Shown here piece by piece: positions 8,159-16,794 of a DNA stretch of 50,166 bases (the stretch's first letter is position 1; every line of letters begins with the position of its first letter). A program made the position numbers and the translations under genes. The DNA is from Nocardia tenerifensis NBRC 101015. GTDB taxonomy: Bacteria; Actinomycetota; Actinomycetes; Mycobacteriales; Mycobacteriaceae. The notes below the pieces were generated by a model. The model did no database searches and was not told where the DNA came from. It saw only the letters and a program-made list of their open reading frames with translations. Location of the stretch: NCBI RefSeq assembly GCF_000308715.1, contig NZ_BAGH01000400.1:1-50166 (forward strand). Reading direction: 5' to 3'.

Positions 8159-9517
8159 ATGCGCAAGTTGGTGGCGCGCCGCGCCACGGTCAAAGCTGTC
8201 GCCCTCGCTTCGACCGTTTTCCTCGCACCCTTGCTCTGCACGACCACCGCCTCGGCGGCGCCGGCGACACCGACCCAGCTGAATGCCGATGCCCTTCCGC
8301 AGGAACTGGTGCAGGCGATCGCGCGCGATCTGAAGATGACCCCGACCGAGTACCTGGACCGCGCGGCCCGCGCTCAGCAGCTGCGCGAGTACGCCCACGA
8401 TTTCCGCTCGGAGCGCCCGGAGTCCTTCGCCGGCGCCTGGATCGGCAACGACGGCAAGCCCGTCGTCGCGGTCACCTCGCTGGACGCGGCCAAGATCGCC
8501 GCGGCCGACGGCTACCAGACCCGGCTCGCCCCCGTGTCCGCGGACGGGCTGGAAGGCTCACTGGTGCAACTGAATCAGTGGATCACCAGCCTGCCGCGCG
8601 AGATCTCCAGCGCCATCAACTCGGTCGCGGTCGACTTCCTCAACAGCCAGCTCGTGCTCAGCGTCGCCAACACCCCCGCCGGTCACCTGCTCAACCTGCC
8701 GACCCTGATCGCCAACATCAAGGTCATCCTCTCGCCCGGCAGCGGCGGCGCGATCGAGCGGCGGCCGATGGGCGGCGACACCTACATCAGCGCCCCGATC
8801 TCGCTGCACGACGCCTCGCTCAAGGGCGTCGACGTGTGCTCCTTCGGCTTCAACAGCGTGGACGCGGCGGGCAACGCGCTGAATATCAGCGCGGGACACT
8901 GCGATCCGAACGTCGACAAGGGCAACCAAGAGGCCAGCGTCTACTTCCCGAACGTCAAGGACATCCCGAACAGCCCCGAGCTCGGCTCGTTCGTCCAGGC
9001 CAAGCTCGGCGGGCAGAGCGCGCTGGACTACTCGGTCATCAAGCTGAACGACCGCGCGGTGCGCGCGGGCATGGACCAGCCGACCGTGCGCGGCGCCAAC
9101 GGGACCACGATCGCCATCACCGGCACCGCCGACCCCATCACCGGCGCGCCGGTGTGCAAGTCGGGGCAGTCGTCCACCTTCACGTGCGGCTTCGTGGTGG
9201 CCGATCGGGTGGAGACCCAGCTGTACACCGCGGAGGGCGAGAGCAAGATCGTGCGCGGCTTCGCGAGCTCGGCCTGCACGCTCGGCGGCGACAGCGGCGG
9301 CGCGATCGTGTCCGGCACCCTCGCGCTGGGCATCACCAGCGGCTCGAACGCGGCCGAGGCGCCGGACTGCAACGAGGCGAATATCGCATTGGCGCAGTAC
9401 GGCGGCACCGCGAGCCTCGGCATTCCGATCCGTCCGATCCTGGCCGATATCGACGCCTCCTCGGGCGGCGGCGTCGGCAGCGGCATCACGGTGCGGACCC
9501 GTCCCAACGCCGGGTGA
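8159..9517 (+). CDS. Secreted S1-family (trypsin-like) serine protease with prodomain
   Basis: 452 residues from ATG 8159, with AAGGGA about 6 bases upstream. A typical signal peptide ends near residue 34 (TTTASAAP). A propeptide region follows (LPQELVQAIARDLKMTPTEY, about 47-65, to about 195), then a chymotrypsin fold with His247 (SAGHCDP), Asp290 (LDYSVIK) and Ser379 (GGDSGGAIV), and paired cysteines. The layout matches actinobacterial alpha-lytic/streptogrisin-type proteases that need their prodomain to fold. A paralogue follows 109 bases downstream. Substrate unknown; placement after the envelope-stress genes may be coincidental. Confidence 0.92.
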   Translation: MRKLVARRATVKAVALASTVFLAPLLCTTTASAAPATPTQLNADALPQELVQAIARDLKMTPTEYLDRAARAQQLREYAHDFRSERPESFAGAWIGNDGKPVVAVTSLDAAKIAAADGYQTRLAPVSADGLEGSLVQLNQWITSLPREISSAINSVAVDFLNSQLVLSVANTPAGHLLNLPTLIANIKVILSPGSGGAIERRPMGGDTYISAPISLHDASLKGVDVCSFGFNSVDAAGNALNISAGHCDPNVDKGNQEASVYFPNVKDIPNSPELGSFVQAKLGGQSALDYSVIKLNDRAVRAGMDQPTVRGANGTTIAITGTADPITGAPVCKSGQSSTFTCGFVVADRVETQLYTAEGESKIVRGFASSACTLGGDSGGAIVSGTLALGITSGSNAAEAPDCNEANIALAQYGGTASLGIPIRPILADIDASSGGGVGSGITVRTRPNAG

Positions 9518-9613
9518 GCGCCGTCGAGCAGTGTGTCGATCGACATACCGGAGAAAAGTGCCTATCGACGGGGCAGCGCGCCGTTATAAGTAGGCATACC
9601 GGCCGGAAGCCCA

Positions 9614-9626
9614 TATAGTCTGGGCA
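9614..9626 (+). promoter_or_regulatory. Candidate leaderless promoter of second protease
   Basis: TATAGT at 9614-9619 lies 6 bases before the ATG at 9626, so transcription would begin at or next to the start codon. No Shine-Dalgarno is visible. Leaderless mRNAs are common in mycobacteria and relatives. No clear -35 was found. Confidence 0.45.
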
Positions 9627-10951
9627 TGCTCCTGCCACGTATAGGTCATCTCCGATCAGCTGCGCGACAGACCCCGATCCGAAAAACAGTGATCGCCGCT
9701 TCGGCGGCGATACTGCTGTTCGGGCCTACGGCGGCAGTAGCGACGGCGGAACCGGATCCGGCCCCGAGTCTGCCCGCCGAACTGGTCACCGCGCTCGCCC
9801 GCGATCTGAAGATCTCCCCGGAGGAGTACCTGCACCGCGCGGACGTGGCCCAGCAGGTGGCCGCGTTCGCCACCACCGCGCAGCGGCAGTTCCCGGCGGT
9901 CTTCGCCGGTTCGTGGCTCGACGACGGCGGCAAGGCGGTCGTGGCGCTGGCCAAGGGTCCCGGCGCCGACGAGGCCCGAAAGGCCGCGGAGTCAGCGGGT
10001 TTCGAGGTCCGCAACGTCGCGAAGAGCGAGTCGGAGCTGCGTGGTGAGAAGAGCGCCTTCCAGCGCTGGCTCGACGGGCAGCCCGAGGCGGTGTCGGCGC
10101 TGGTGCGTGGCGTCGTGATCGACACGGTCAACAACAGCATCGCGGTGCGCGTCGACAAGCCGGGCCTGCCGATGCCGAACTTCATCGACCCGGCCCGGGT
10201 CATCGTGATGGCTCCGCCCGTGGCCGGTGAGCAGACCACCCTGCAGGCCACCGAGATCGCGGGCGCCTCGAACGGCGTGCTGGCCGGCGGCGACGGGTAC
10301 GCCTCGGTCGCCGGGCGCATGTCGCTGCGCTGCTCGCTCGGCTTCAACGGCACCGACCGCAACGGCAACATCGTGAATGTCACGGCGGGCCACTGCAACC
10401 CGGACATCCCGTCGGCCGGCAACGACAACGCCGCACGCGTGCACGAGCTCAAGGGCGACCGGCTCGGCAACGAGCTCGGCCGGTTCGAGAAGTCGGTGCT
10501 CGGCGCACAGGACTACTCCATCGTGCGCATCGCCGACCAGGCGCGGGATCGCTTCGGCAACAACGAGGTTCGGGTGCCCGGCGGCGCGTCGGTGCGCGTC
10601 GAGGGCGTCGCGACCCCGGTCGTCGGCGCGCCGGTCTGCAAGTCCGGTTCGCGGACGGGCTTCAGCTGCGGCGTCGTCAACGCGGTCGATCAGACCGTGC
10701 AGGTCGGCGAGCGTGAGCTCACCCAGGCGTTCTCGGCCAACATCTGCGCGCTGCCCGGCGACAGCGGCGGCCCGATCGTGACCGGCAGGCTCGCCCTCGG
10801 CATCTCCAGCGCCTCGTCGGTGGCCGACTACCCGATCTGCGAGATCCCCAACCTGATCGGCGCGCTGACCGGCAATGCGCCGCAGTTGTTCGCGCAGCCG
10901 GTGAGCGTGGTGCTCTCGGACAACCCGGGGCTGCGGATCCGCACCAGCTAG
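9626..10951 (+). CDS. Secreted S1-family serine protease, paralogue of the preceding gene
   Basis: 441 residues with a long signal sequence (hydrophobic core about 21-40, cleavage near AVATAEP). The prodomain repeats the pattern of its neighbour (LPAELVTALARDLKISPEEY, about 49-68). The triad is His256 (TAGHCNP), Asp296 (QDYSIVR) and Ser380 (PGDSGGPIV). The common domain order and adjacency indicate tandem duplication, but the sequences have diverged widely, so the two probably differ in specificity. A strong terminator follows at 10965. It has its own likely leaderless promoter, so it need not be co-transcribed with the upstream copy. Confidence 0.92.
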   Translation: MLLPRIGHLRSAARQTPIRKTVIAASAAILLFGPTAAVATAEPDPAPSLPAELVTALARDLKISPEEYLHRADVAQQVAAFATTAQRQFPAVFAGSWLDDGGKAVVALAKGPGADEARKAAESAGFEVRNVAKSESELRGEKSAFQRWLDGQPEAVSALVRGVVIDTVNNSIAVRVDKPGLPMPNFIDPARVIVMAPPVAGEQTTLQATEIAGASNGVLAGGDGYASVAGRMSLRCSLGFNGTDRNGNIVNVTAGHCNPDIPSAGNDNAARVHELKGDRLGNELGRFEKSVLGAQDYSIVRIADQARDRFGNNEVRVPGGASVRVEGVATPVVGAPVCKSGSRTGFSCGVVNAVDQTVQVGERELTQAFSANICALPGDSGGPIVTGRLALGISSASSVADYPICEIPNLIGALTGNAPQLFAQPVSVVLSDNPGLRIRTS

Positions 10952-10964
10952 TTCCGTGTTCGAG

Positions 10965-10995
10965 AAGGCCGGCGGCGTTGCGCTGCCGGCCTTTT
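10965..10995 (+). terminator. Rho-independent terminator after protease genes
   Basis: AAGGCCGGC (10965-10973) pairs with GCCGGCCTT (10985-10993), and the T run reaches 10995. Confidence 0.85.
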
Positions 10996-11077
10996 CGCTG
11001 TCCGCACCGGGATTCCCACCGCGTTCCAGTCATCGATGCGGTGCTGCGCGCGCCGTTGTTCCGGCATTCTGGACCGC

Positions 11078-11965
11078 ATGTGTTTGGTGTTGATCGGCTG
11101 GCGGGCGCATCCGGAGTATCGATTGATCGTCGCGGCCAACCGCGACGAGTTCTACACCCGGGCGACCGAGTCCATGCGGTGGTGGCCGGAGGTGCCCGGC
11201 CTGCTCGCCGGCCGGGATCAGGGGGCGAAGAACAAGGCGGCGGGTGACCCGCCCGGCACCTGGCTCGGACTGCGCCGAACAGACAAGGGCCACAACAGGT
11301 TCGCGACGATCACCAACGTGCGGGCCCCCGGGGACGAACGCGCCGACGCTCGTTCCCGCGGCGCGCTGCTGATGGACTTCCTGCGCGGCGCCTCGGACCG
11401 GCACCCCGGCCTCGACTTCCCCGACCCGGAGAAGTACGTGCTCGACATCGCCGCCGCGCCGGACCGCTACAACGGCTACAACCTGGTGGTCTCGGACCTG
11501 GAATCGCTGTGGTGGCACTCCAACCGCAGCGCCGCGCCGCCGAGGGAACTCACGCCGGGCTTCCACGGCCTCTCCAACGGCACGTTCGTGAGTTCGGCAG
11601 GGTTGACCCTCGCAGAGACGGATTCGACCGCCCCACAGCGCGTCTGGCCCAAGGTGCGGTGCGGTGTGACCGAGCTGCGGGCGGTGATCGAGTCCGATCC
11701 CGCCGCCGTCGACGACTACTTCGCAGTGCTGGCCGATCGCACGCGGGCCGCGGACGAGGAGCTGCCGGACACGGGCGTGCCGCGCCTGATGGAGCGCAAG
11801 CTGTCGTCCCGCTTCATCGCGGACGTCACGCACGGGACGCGGGCGAGCACGGTACTGCTGGTGCGCGAGGATGGCACATTCGAGATGGCGGAGCGGACCT
11901 TCGGGCGGTTCGGCTGGCCCAAAGGCGCGGTGTCGTTCAGCGGCACCATGGAACTTCCCGCCTGA
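11078..11965 (+). CDS. NRDE family protein
   Basis: 295 residues. ATG 11078 is chosen over upstream in-frame codons because members of this family (DUF833, TANGO2-like) begin Met-Cys; the exposed Cys2 is thought to act as an N-terminal nucleophile. The family motif NRDE is visible in LIVAANRDEFYTRAT at about 17-31, with the typical ATITNVR segment near 70. TANGO2 relatives are linked to lipid or haem handling in eukaryotes; the bacterial role is not established. It ends 8 bases before a long hairpin shared with the convergent gene. Confidence 0.9.
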   Translation: MCLVLIGWRAHPEYRLIVAANRDEFYTRATESMRWWPEVPGLLAGRDQGAKNKAAGDPPGTWLGLRRTDKGHNRFATITNVRAPGDERADARSRGALLMDFLRGASDRHPGLDFPDPEKYVLDIAAAPDRYNGYNLVVSDLESLWWHSNRSAAPPRELTPGFHGLSNGTFVSSAGLTLAETDSTAPQRVWPKVRCGVTELRAVIESDPAAVDDYFAVLADRTRAADEELPDTGVPRLMERKLSSRFIADVTHGTRASTVLLVREDGTFEMAERTFGRFGWPKGAVSFSGTMELPA

Positions 11966-11973
11966 AACGACGA

Positions 11974-12005
11974 CGGGCCCGCCTCTCCGGAGAGAGGCGG
12001 GCCCG
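11974..12005. terminator. Bidirectional terminator hairpin between convergent genes
   Basis: A perfect 14-bp stem (CGGGCCCGCCTCTC, 11974-11987, with its complement at 11992-12005) and a 4-base loop lie between the convergent genes ending at 11965 and 12035. There is no T run, as often seen in actinobacteria. Confidence 0.75.
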
Positions 12006-12034
12006 GCTGTCGAAGTTGTGCTGGCCGGTCGTGC

Positions 12035-12745
12035 TTACTTGGCCGGCAGCGGCTTGTCGGCCCACTTGGTGGTGCCGTCGGGAGCCTGGAAGGTGTTGAG
12101 CAGCTCGAGACCCGCGGCGATCAGGGTCGGGCCGCCGACCGCGATGGTGCCGAGGATGCCGCCGATGCCGGCGCCGGCCACCAGGCCGGGGAAGCAGAAC
12201 GCGGGCAGGGTCAGGATGCAGCCGATGGTGGCGCCGATGGCCGTGCCGACGAAGCCGCCGATCGCGGTCGCGATGCCGAAGTTGCTCGCGAACTCGTTCT
12301 GCGCGCGCTGGTTCTCGATCGGCGAGGCGATGTCCTGGGCGACGGACGGCTTGGCGACGACCGGCTTGTCGGTGACGACCAGGTCGGCGGGCTTCTGCGG
12401 GGTGACCTCGAGAACCGTTCCGTCCTTCTTCACCTCGGTCTTGACCGGGACGAGCTTGCCGTCGACGTCCACGTCGAGCGGGAAGGAAACGAGGGTGTTG
12501 CCCTGGCCGTCGCGCACGTTGGCGATCGAGACCTTCGGGTCATCGGCGGTGGCGCCGTCCTTCTCGGTGACCGAGAAGGTTCCCCCCTTGAGCGACGCGA
12601 CGACCGTCTTGTCGACCAGCTTGACGGAGTAGTTGATGCCGGGGTCGGCCGGAGCGGCGACCGGTTCGGCATGCGCGGTCCCGAGACCGATGGTCATCGC
12701 GCCGATGACCAACGCGGCACCCGCGGTGGTTCTGCGGAGGTTCAT
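12035..12745 (-). CDS. Secreted protein with Gly-rich C-terminal hydrophobic region
   Basis: 236 residues with a clear signal peptide (MNLRRTTAGAALVIGAMT, cleavage near TAHAEP). The central part (about 40-115) is beta-strand-like and rich in Lys, Asp and Val. After a short helical linker (SPIENQRAQNEFASNFG) comes a Gly/Ala/Ile-rich hydrophobic stretch (about 150-215) with two cysteines (CILTLPAFC). Such glycine-zipper-like tails can insert in membranes, but that is inference. The layout is familiar from secreted nocardial proteins of unknown function, and I cannot name a family with certainty. It is monocistronic, between a bidirectional terminator and a long upstream region. Confidence 0.8.
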   Translation of the reverse strand: MNLRRTTAGAALVIGAMTIGLGTAHAEPVAAPADPGINYSVKLVDKTVVASLKGGTFSVTEKDGATADDPKVSIANVRDGQGNTLVSFPLDVDVDGKLVPVKTEVKKDGTVLEVTPQKPADLVVTDKPVVAKPSVAQDIASPIENQRAQNEFASNFGIATAIGGFVGTAIGATIGCILTLPAFCFPGLVAGAGIGGILGTIAVGGPTLIAAGLELLNTFQAPDGTTKWADKPLPAK

Positions 12746-13103
12746 TCAGTTTCCAATCCATCATCAGGTCGTCTGCCCGCCGATCCCCGCACGCGAGAGC
12801 GCTCTTCATCAAATCCGGGCGGTCGCCCCGGATCCTCCCCGAGCAGTGTGAAGACAGGCACAGCAGACAGAACGTCGTGAGCGTAATCCACCGGCGTCCC
12901 AGAAGCGAGAAGCATTACGCGCCTTGGGGACTAAGCCTGTCCTTACCGATTAGGCCGGATGCCTCGACGTTTACGGTGGTGATCACCCGAACGAGCGGCT
13001 GGATCAACAAACTGGACGTGACGTTCATCACACCCAAAAATTGCGTCAAGCCCCAGCAAGAGGGGGCATAGACCAGGTGCAAATGGTACGACAGATAGCA
13101 TCT
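12746..13103. other. Intergenic region between divergent genes
   Basis: The stretch between the secreted-protein gene (minus) and the Fe-S reductase gene (plus) has lower GC than its surroundings in the part after about 12,870. Short frames here lack coding codon bias and ribosome sites. It should hold two divergent promoters; the reductase-side elements are listed separately. Confidence 0.6.
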
Positions 13104-13136
13104 GTTACCGGTGGGTAACTTACTGCCGGTTAGGAT
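13104..13136 (+). promoter_or_regulatory. Inverted repeat and -10 element upstream of Fe-S reductase gene
   Basis: GTTACCGGTGGGTAAC (13104-13119) has 6-bp inverted arms around a 4-base spacer. A good -10 (TAGGAT, 13131-13136) follows, so the repeat covers the expected -35 position. That is the geometry of an operator whose occupant blocks RNA polymerase. The regulator is unknown. Confidence 0.5.
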
Positions 13137-13147
13137 ACGAGCCAACC

Positions 13148-13166
13148 GGACGGTGCCGAACCGTCC
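13148..13166 (+). promoter_or_regulatory. 5'-leader hairpin of Fe-S reductase gene
   Basis: GGACGGT (13148-13154) pairs perfectly with ACCGTCC (13160-13166) around a 5-base loop, ending 33 bases before the start codon. It may affect mRNA stability or translation. Confidence 0.4.
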
Positions 13167-13199
13167 TCGCTCGTGTTGCCTCTAGAGAAAGGTCGCGAC

Positions 13200-16100
13200 A
13201 TGAATGCCCTGACAGTGACGCTGGGCACGATTGGGGCGACGCTCAGCCTCCTGTGTTGGGCGTCGTTCATCGGCGGCGTCCGCAACATCGTCCGCGCCAT
13301 CATGGTCGGACAACCCGCACCGGACCGCTGGCGACCGTTCTTCCCGCGCTTCAAGCAGATGGTCATCGAGTTCCTCGCGCACACGCGAATGGCCAAGTTC
13401 CGCACCGTCGGCTGGGCGCACTGGCTGGTGATGATCGGCTTCCTCGGCGGGGCCATCCTGTGGTTCGAGGCCTACGGACAGACCTTCGATCCCTCCTTCC
13501 ACTGGCCGATCTTCGGCGACTGGGCGATCTACCACCTGTGGGACGAGATCCTCGGCATCGGCACGGTGCTCGGCATCGGCACGCTGATCGTCATCCGCCA
13601 GCTGAACCACCCGCGGCTGCCCGAGCGGCTGTCGCGCTTCAGCGGCTCGAAGTTCGGTCCCGCGTACGTGATCGAGCTGATCGTGCTGATCGAGGGCCTC
13701 GGCATGATCTTCGTGAAGGCAGGCAAGATCGCCGCCTACGGTCACTCCGACCCGTACACCGACTTCTTCACCATGCAGGTGGCCAAGCTGCTGCCCGCGA
13801 ACACCACCATGGTCGCGCTGTTCGCGTTCGTGAAGCTGATGTCCGGCATGGCGTTCCTGTACCTGGTCGGCCGCAACATCACCTGGGGTGTGGCGTGGCA
13901 CCGGTTCTCGGCGTTCCCGAACATCTACTTCAAACGCGAGGACGACGGCGGCGTCGCGCTCGGCGCGGTCAAGCCGATGATGTCCAAGGGCAAGCCGGTC
14001 GACATGGAGACCGCCGATCCGGACAACGACACCTTCGGCGCGGGCCGGATCGAGGACTTCTCCTGGAAGGGCTGGCTGGACTTCACCACCTGCACCGAGT
14101 GCGGCCGGTGCCAGTCGCAGTGCCCGGCCTGGAACACCGGAAAGCCGTTGTCGCCCAAGCTGTTGATCATGTCGCTGCGCGACCACGGCAACGCCAAGGC
14201 GCCCTACCTGCTGGCCGGTGGCCGCAAGGACATGGGCGGCGACGAGATCGGCCTGGTCGACGCCGAAGGCAAGCCCGATGAGGCCGCGCTGGCGAAGATC
14301 TCCGACGCCGCCAAGGCCGAGGCGGAGCGTCCGCTGGTCGGCGGTGCCGACGTCAACGGCATCATCGACCCCGAGGTGCTGTGGTCGTGCACGACCTGCG
14401 GCGCGTGCGTCGAGCAGTGCCCGGTCGACATCGAGCACGTGGACCACATCATCGACATGCGCCGCTACCAGGTGCTCATCGAGTCGGAGTTCCCGTCCGA
14501 GCTCGCGGGTCTGTTCAAGAACCTGGAGAACAAGGGCAACCCGTGGGGCCAGAACGCCAAGGACCGGCTCAACTGGATCAACGAGGTCGACTTCGAGATC
14601 CCGGTCTTCGGCAAGGACGCCGACAGTTTCGACGGCTACGACTACCTGTTCTGGGTCGGTTGCGCCGGCGCCTACGAGGACCGCGCGAAGAAAACCACCA
14701 AGGCGGTCGCCGAGCTGCTCGCCACCGCGGGCGTGAAGTTCATGGTGCTCGGCGCCGAGGAGACCTGCACCGGCGACTCCGCGCGGCGCGCGGGCAACGA
14801 GTTCCTTTTCCAGCAGCTCGCCGCGCAGAACATCGAGACGCTGAACTCGGTGTTCGAGGGCGTCGAGGACAAGAAAAAGAAGATCGTCGTCACCTGTGCG
14901 CACTGCTTCAACGCGCTCAACAACGAGTACCCGCAGGTGGGCGGTAGCTACGAGGTCGTGCACCACACCCAGCTGCTCAATCGGCTCGTGCGCCAGAAGC
15001 AGCTGATCCCGGTCGCCTCGGTGTCGCAGAACGTCACCTATCACGATCCGTGCTACCTCGGCCGGCACAACAAGGTCTACAACGCGCCGCGTGAACTGAT
15101 GGCGGCCTCCGGCTCCACGCTGGTCGAGATGCCGCGCCACGGTGAGCGTTCCATGTGCTGTGGCGCCGGTGGTGCGCGCATGTGGATGGAGGAGCAGCTC
15201 GGCAAGCGAATCAACGTCGACCGGGTGGACGAGGGCCTGAACACCCTCGCCGCGAACCCCGGCGGCACGCCGGGCAAGATCGCGACCGGCTGCCCGTTCT
15301 GCCGCGTCATGCTCAACGACGGGGTGACCGCGCGCCAGGAGAAGGGCGAGGGCGAAGGGGTCGAGGTCGTCGACGTCGCGCAGTTGATGCTCGATGCCAT
15401 CGATCGGGTCGACCCGGCGAAGTTGACCGAGAACCTTGTCGTTGTGCAGCAGCCGAAAGCGGCTGTGGTCGAAGAGGTTTCGGAGCCCGAGCCGGAGCCG
15501 GAGCCCGAGAAGCCTGCGGCGGCGAAGGCTGCGCCCTCCGGTGGTGGGCTTGCCATGAAGGGCCCGGCGAAGAAGCCCGGTGGACTCGGGATGAAGGGGG
15601 CCGCCAAGGCTCCCGGAGCCAAGGCGGACGAGGCTGAATCGGCATCCGAGACGCCCGCCGCGCCGGTCAAGGGTCTCGCCATGAAGGGTCCGGCCAAGAA
15701 GCCGGGCGGGCTCGGGATGAAGGGCGCCGCAAAGGCTCCCGGAGCGAAGGCTGCGGAAGCGCCTGCGGGCGAAGCGGAGTCGGCGTCCGAGGCGCCCGCG
15801 GCGCCGGTCAAGGGCCTGGCTATGAAAGGTCCGGGGAAGAAGCCCGGTGGACTCGGGATGAAGGGGGCCGCCAAGGCTCCCGGGGCCAAGGCCGCGGAAA
15901 CGCCTACGGCCGCACCGGCCGAGCCCGGAGCCGAGGCTCCTGCGCCCAAGCCCGTCAAGGGGTTGGGGATGAAGGGGGCCGCGAAAGCTCCGGGCGCCAA
16001 GGCTTCTGGCGCCAAGGCACCGGCTGCGGCTCCGGAGGCTGCGGCTACCGAGAGTTCCACCGCGGCTACCGGAAGTGCCGCCGCATCGGAAACGGCTGCC

Positions 16101-16460
16101 GGCGCGGAGGTTTCGGAGCCCACCGAGACCAAGCCGTCGATCCCCGCCAAGGGGCTGGCCATGAAGTCCGGCTTCAAGCGCCCCGGACCGAAGGCTCCGG
16201 GCACTGCGGCCGCCGCCGCTCCAGCCGAGACCGAGGTTTCACCGGACGCCGCTCCGGCGGAGGTCGAGGCTCCGGCGAACACCGCTCCGGCCGAACCCGC
16301 CGCGGCCTCGCCGACGCCGGAATCGGAATCTCCTGCGGCGGAGACGGCTCCGGCTGACCAGTCCAACGGCAACGGCACCTCCGAGGTCACTCCCCCGACC
16401 GCCAAGCCGGGCGGCCTCGGCTTCAAGTCCGGCGCGAAGGCGCCCGGCCGAAAGAACTGA
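13200..16460 (+). CDS. Membrane-bound Fe-S heterodisulfide-reductase-like oxidoreductase (Rv0338c-like)
   Basis: 1086 residues from ATG 13200 (AGAAAGG about 7 bases upstream). Residues 1-235 contain about five membrane helices of a cytochrome b/NarI-like domain. Two 4Fe-4S motifs follow: CTECGRCQSQCP (Cys298, 301, 304, 308) and CTTCGACVEQCP (Cys397, 400, 403, 407). Two CCG domains come next (CAHCFNAL; DPCYLG; MCCGAGG; GCPFC), as in HdrB/GlpC/DsrK-type proteins. The protein probably moves electrons between a cytoplasmic donor and membrane quinone; substrate unknown. Residues from about 760 on form a low-complexity, Ala/Pro/Lys-rich tail with repeated motifs. M. tuberculosis Rv0338c, next to the iniR gene, has the same architecture. 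Confidence 0.92.
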   Translation: MNALTVTLGTIGATLSLLCWASFIGGVRNIVRAIMVGQPAPDRWRPFFPRFKQMVIEFLAHTRMAKFRTVGWAHWLVMIGFLGGAILWFEAYGQTFDPSFHWPIFGDWAIYHLWDEILGIGTVLGIGTLIVIRQLNHPRLPERLSRFSGSKFGPAYVIELIVLIEGLGMIFVKAGKIAAYGHSDPYTDFFTMQVAKLLPANTTMVALFAFVKLMSGMAFLYLVGRNITWGVAWHRFSAFPNIYFKREDDGGVALGAVKPMMSKGKPVDMETADPDNDTFGAGRIEDFSWKGWLDFTTCTECGRCQSQCPAWNTGKPLSPKLLIMSLRDHGNAKAPYLLAGGRKDMGGDEIGLVDAEGKPDEAALAKISDAAKAEAERPLVGGADVNGIIDPEVLWSCTTCGACVEQCPVDIEHVDHIIDMRRYQVLIESEFPSELAGLFKNLENKGNPWGQNAKDRLNWINEVDFEIPVFGKDADSFDGYDYLFWVGCAGAYEDRAKKTTKAVAELLATAGVKFMVLGAEETCTGDSARRAGNEFLFQQLAAQNIETLNSVFEGVEDKKKKIVVTCAHCFNALNNEYPQVGGSYEVVHHTQLLNRLVRQKQLIPVASVSQNVTYHDPCYLGRHNKVYNAPRELMAASGSTLVEMPRHGERSMCCGAGGARMWMEEQLGKRINVDRVDEGLNTLAANPGGTPGKIATGCPFCRVMLNDGVTARQEKGEGEGVEVVDVAQLMLDAIDRVDPAKLTENLVVVQQPKAAVVEEVSEPEPEPEPEKPAAAKAAPSGGGLAMKGPAKKPGGLGMKGAAKAPGAKADEAESASETPAAPVKGLAMKGPAKKPGGLGMKGAAKAPGAKAAEAPAGEAESASEAPAAPVKGLAMKGPGKKPGGLGMKGAAKAPGAKAAETPTAAPAEPGAEAPAPKPVKGLGMKGAAKAPGAKASGAKAPAAAPEAAATESSTAATGSAAASETAAGAEVSEPTETKPSIPAKGLAMKSGFKRPGPKAPGTAAAAAPAETEVSPDAAPAEVEAPANTAPAEPAAASPTPESESPAAETAPADQSNGNGTSEVTPPTAKPGGLGFKSGAKAPGRKN
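15537..16457 (+). repeat. Coding repeats GLAMKGP.KKPGGLGMKGAAKAPGAK in reductase tail
   Basis: The last 300 or so residues contain three near-identical pairs of GLAMKGP.KKPG and GLGMKGAAKAPGAK at about 15543-15627, 15666-15750 and 15816-15892. Single degenerate units follow at about 15960, 16149 and 16410. They are separated by Ala/Pro/Glu-rich spacers. This is a positively charged minisatellite in coding sequence. Confidence 0.88.
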
Positions 16461-16482
16461 TCCGCTCCACCGCAAACCCCAG

Positions 16483-16519
16483 ATCGACCCGGGTCCACAC
16501 CACGGACCCGGGTCGATTT
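16483..16519 (+). terminator. Terminator after Fe-S reductase gene
   Basis: ATCGACCCGGGTCC (16483-16496) pairs with its complement at 16504-16517 around a 7-base loop and is followed by TT. Confidence 0.8.
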
Positions 16520-16520
16520 G

Positions 16521-16794
16521 TGTCGGGCAAACCCACGGAAATGTGTGGGGAGGTACTGGGGAGAGCCTTGCACAATATGCAATCCTCGCCAGTTCCCTTA
16601 TCGCACTGTCGATCCCGTTTGCGAATAGTCGAAATGTGTACGGTGTGCGGCGAGGTGATTGCCCGGCGTCTTGCCCGGATTCCATTCGACGACTTATCGT
16701 TTCGGGTACATGAGAGCTCGAATGTATTCCCTGACACGATGTTTGATTGCTGATCAGTACGCCGGCCACTGCTGCTCAGGTTATGAGGAGCGCA
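16521..16794 (+). promoter_or_regulatory. Upstream region of LPMO gene with TTGCA-N5-TGCAA dyad
   Basis: This AT-richer stretch has no credible gene. TTGCA (16568-16572) and TGCAA (16578-16582) form a dyad about 210 bases upstream of the LPMO start, a possible operator for a catabolic regulator. Confidence 0.4.

Noticed and set aside
12877..13071. 64-residue plus-strand frame in the intergenic region
   Set aside because: It has no ribosome site or codon bias, and the sequence looks regulatory.
13182..15140. 652-residue minus-strand frame
   Set aside because: It is antisense to the conserved Fe-S reductase and rich in His, Arg, Asp and Gly without any domain.
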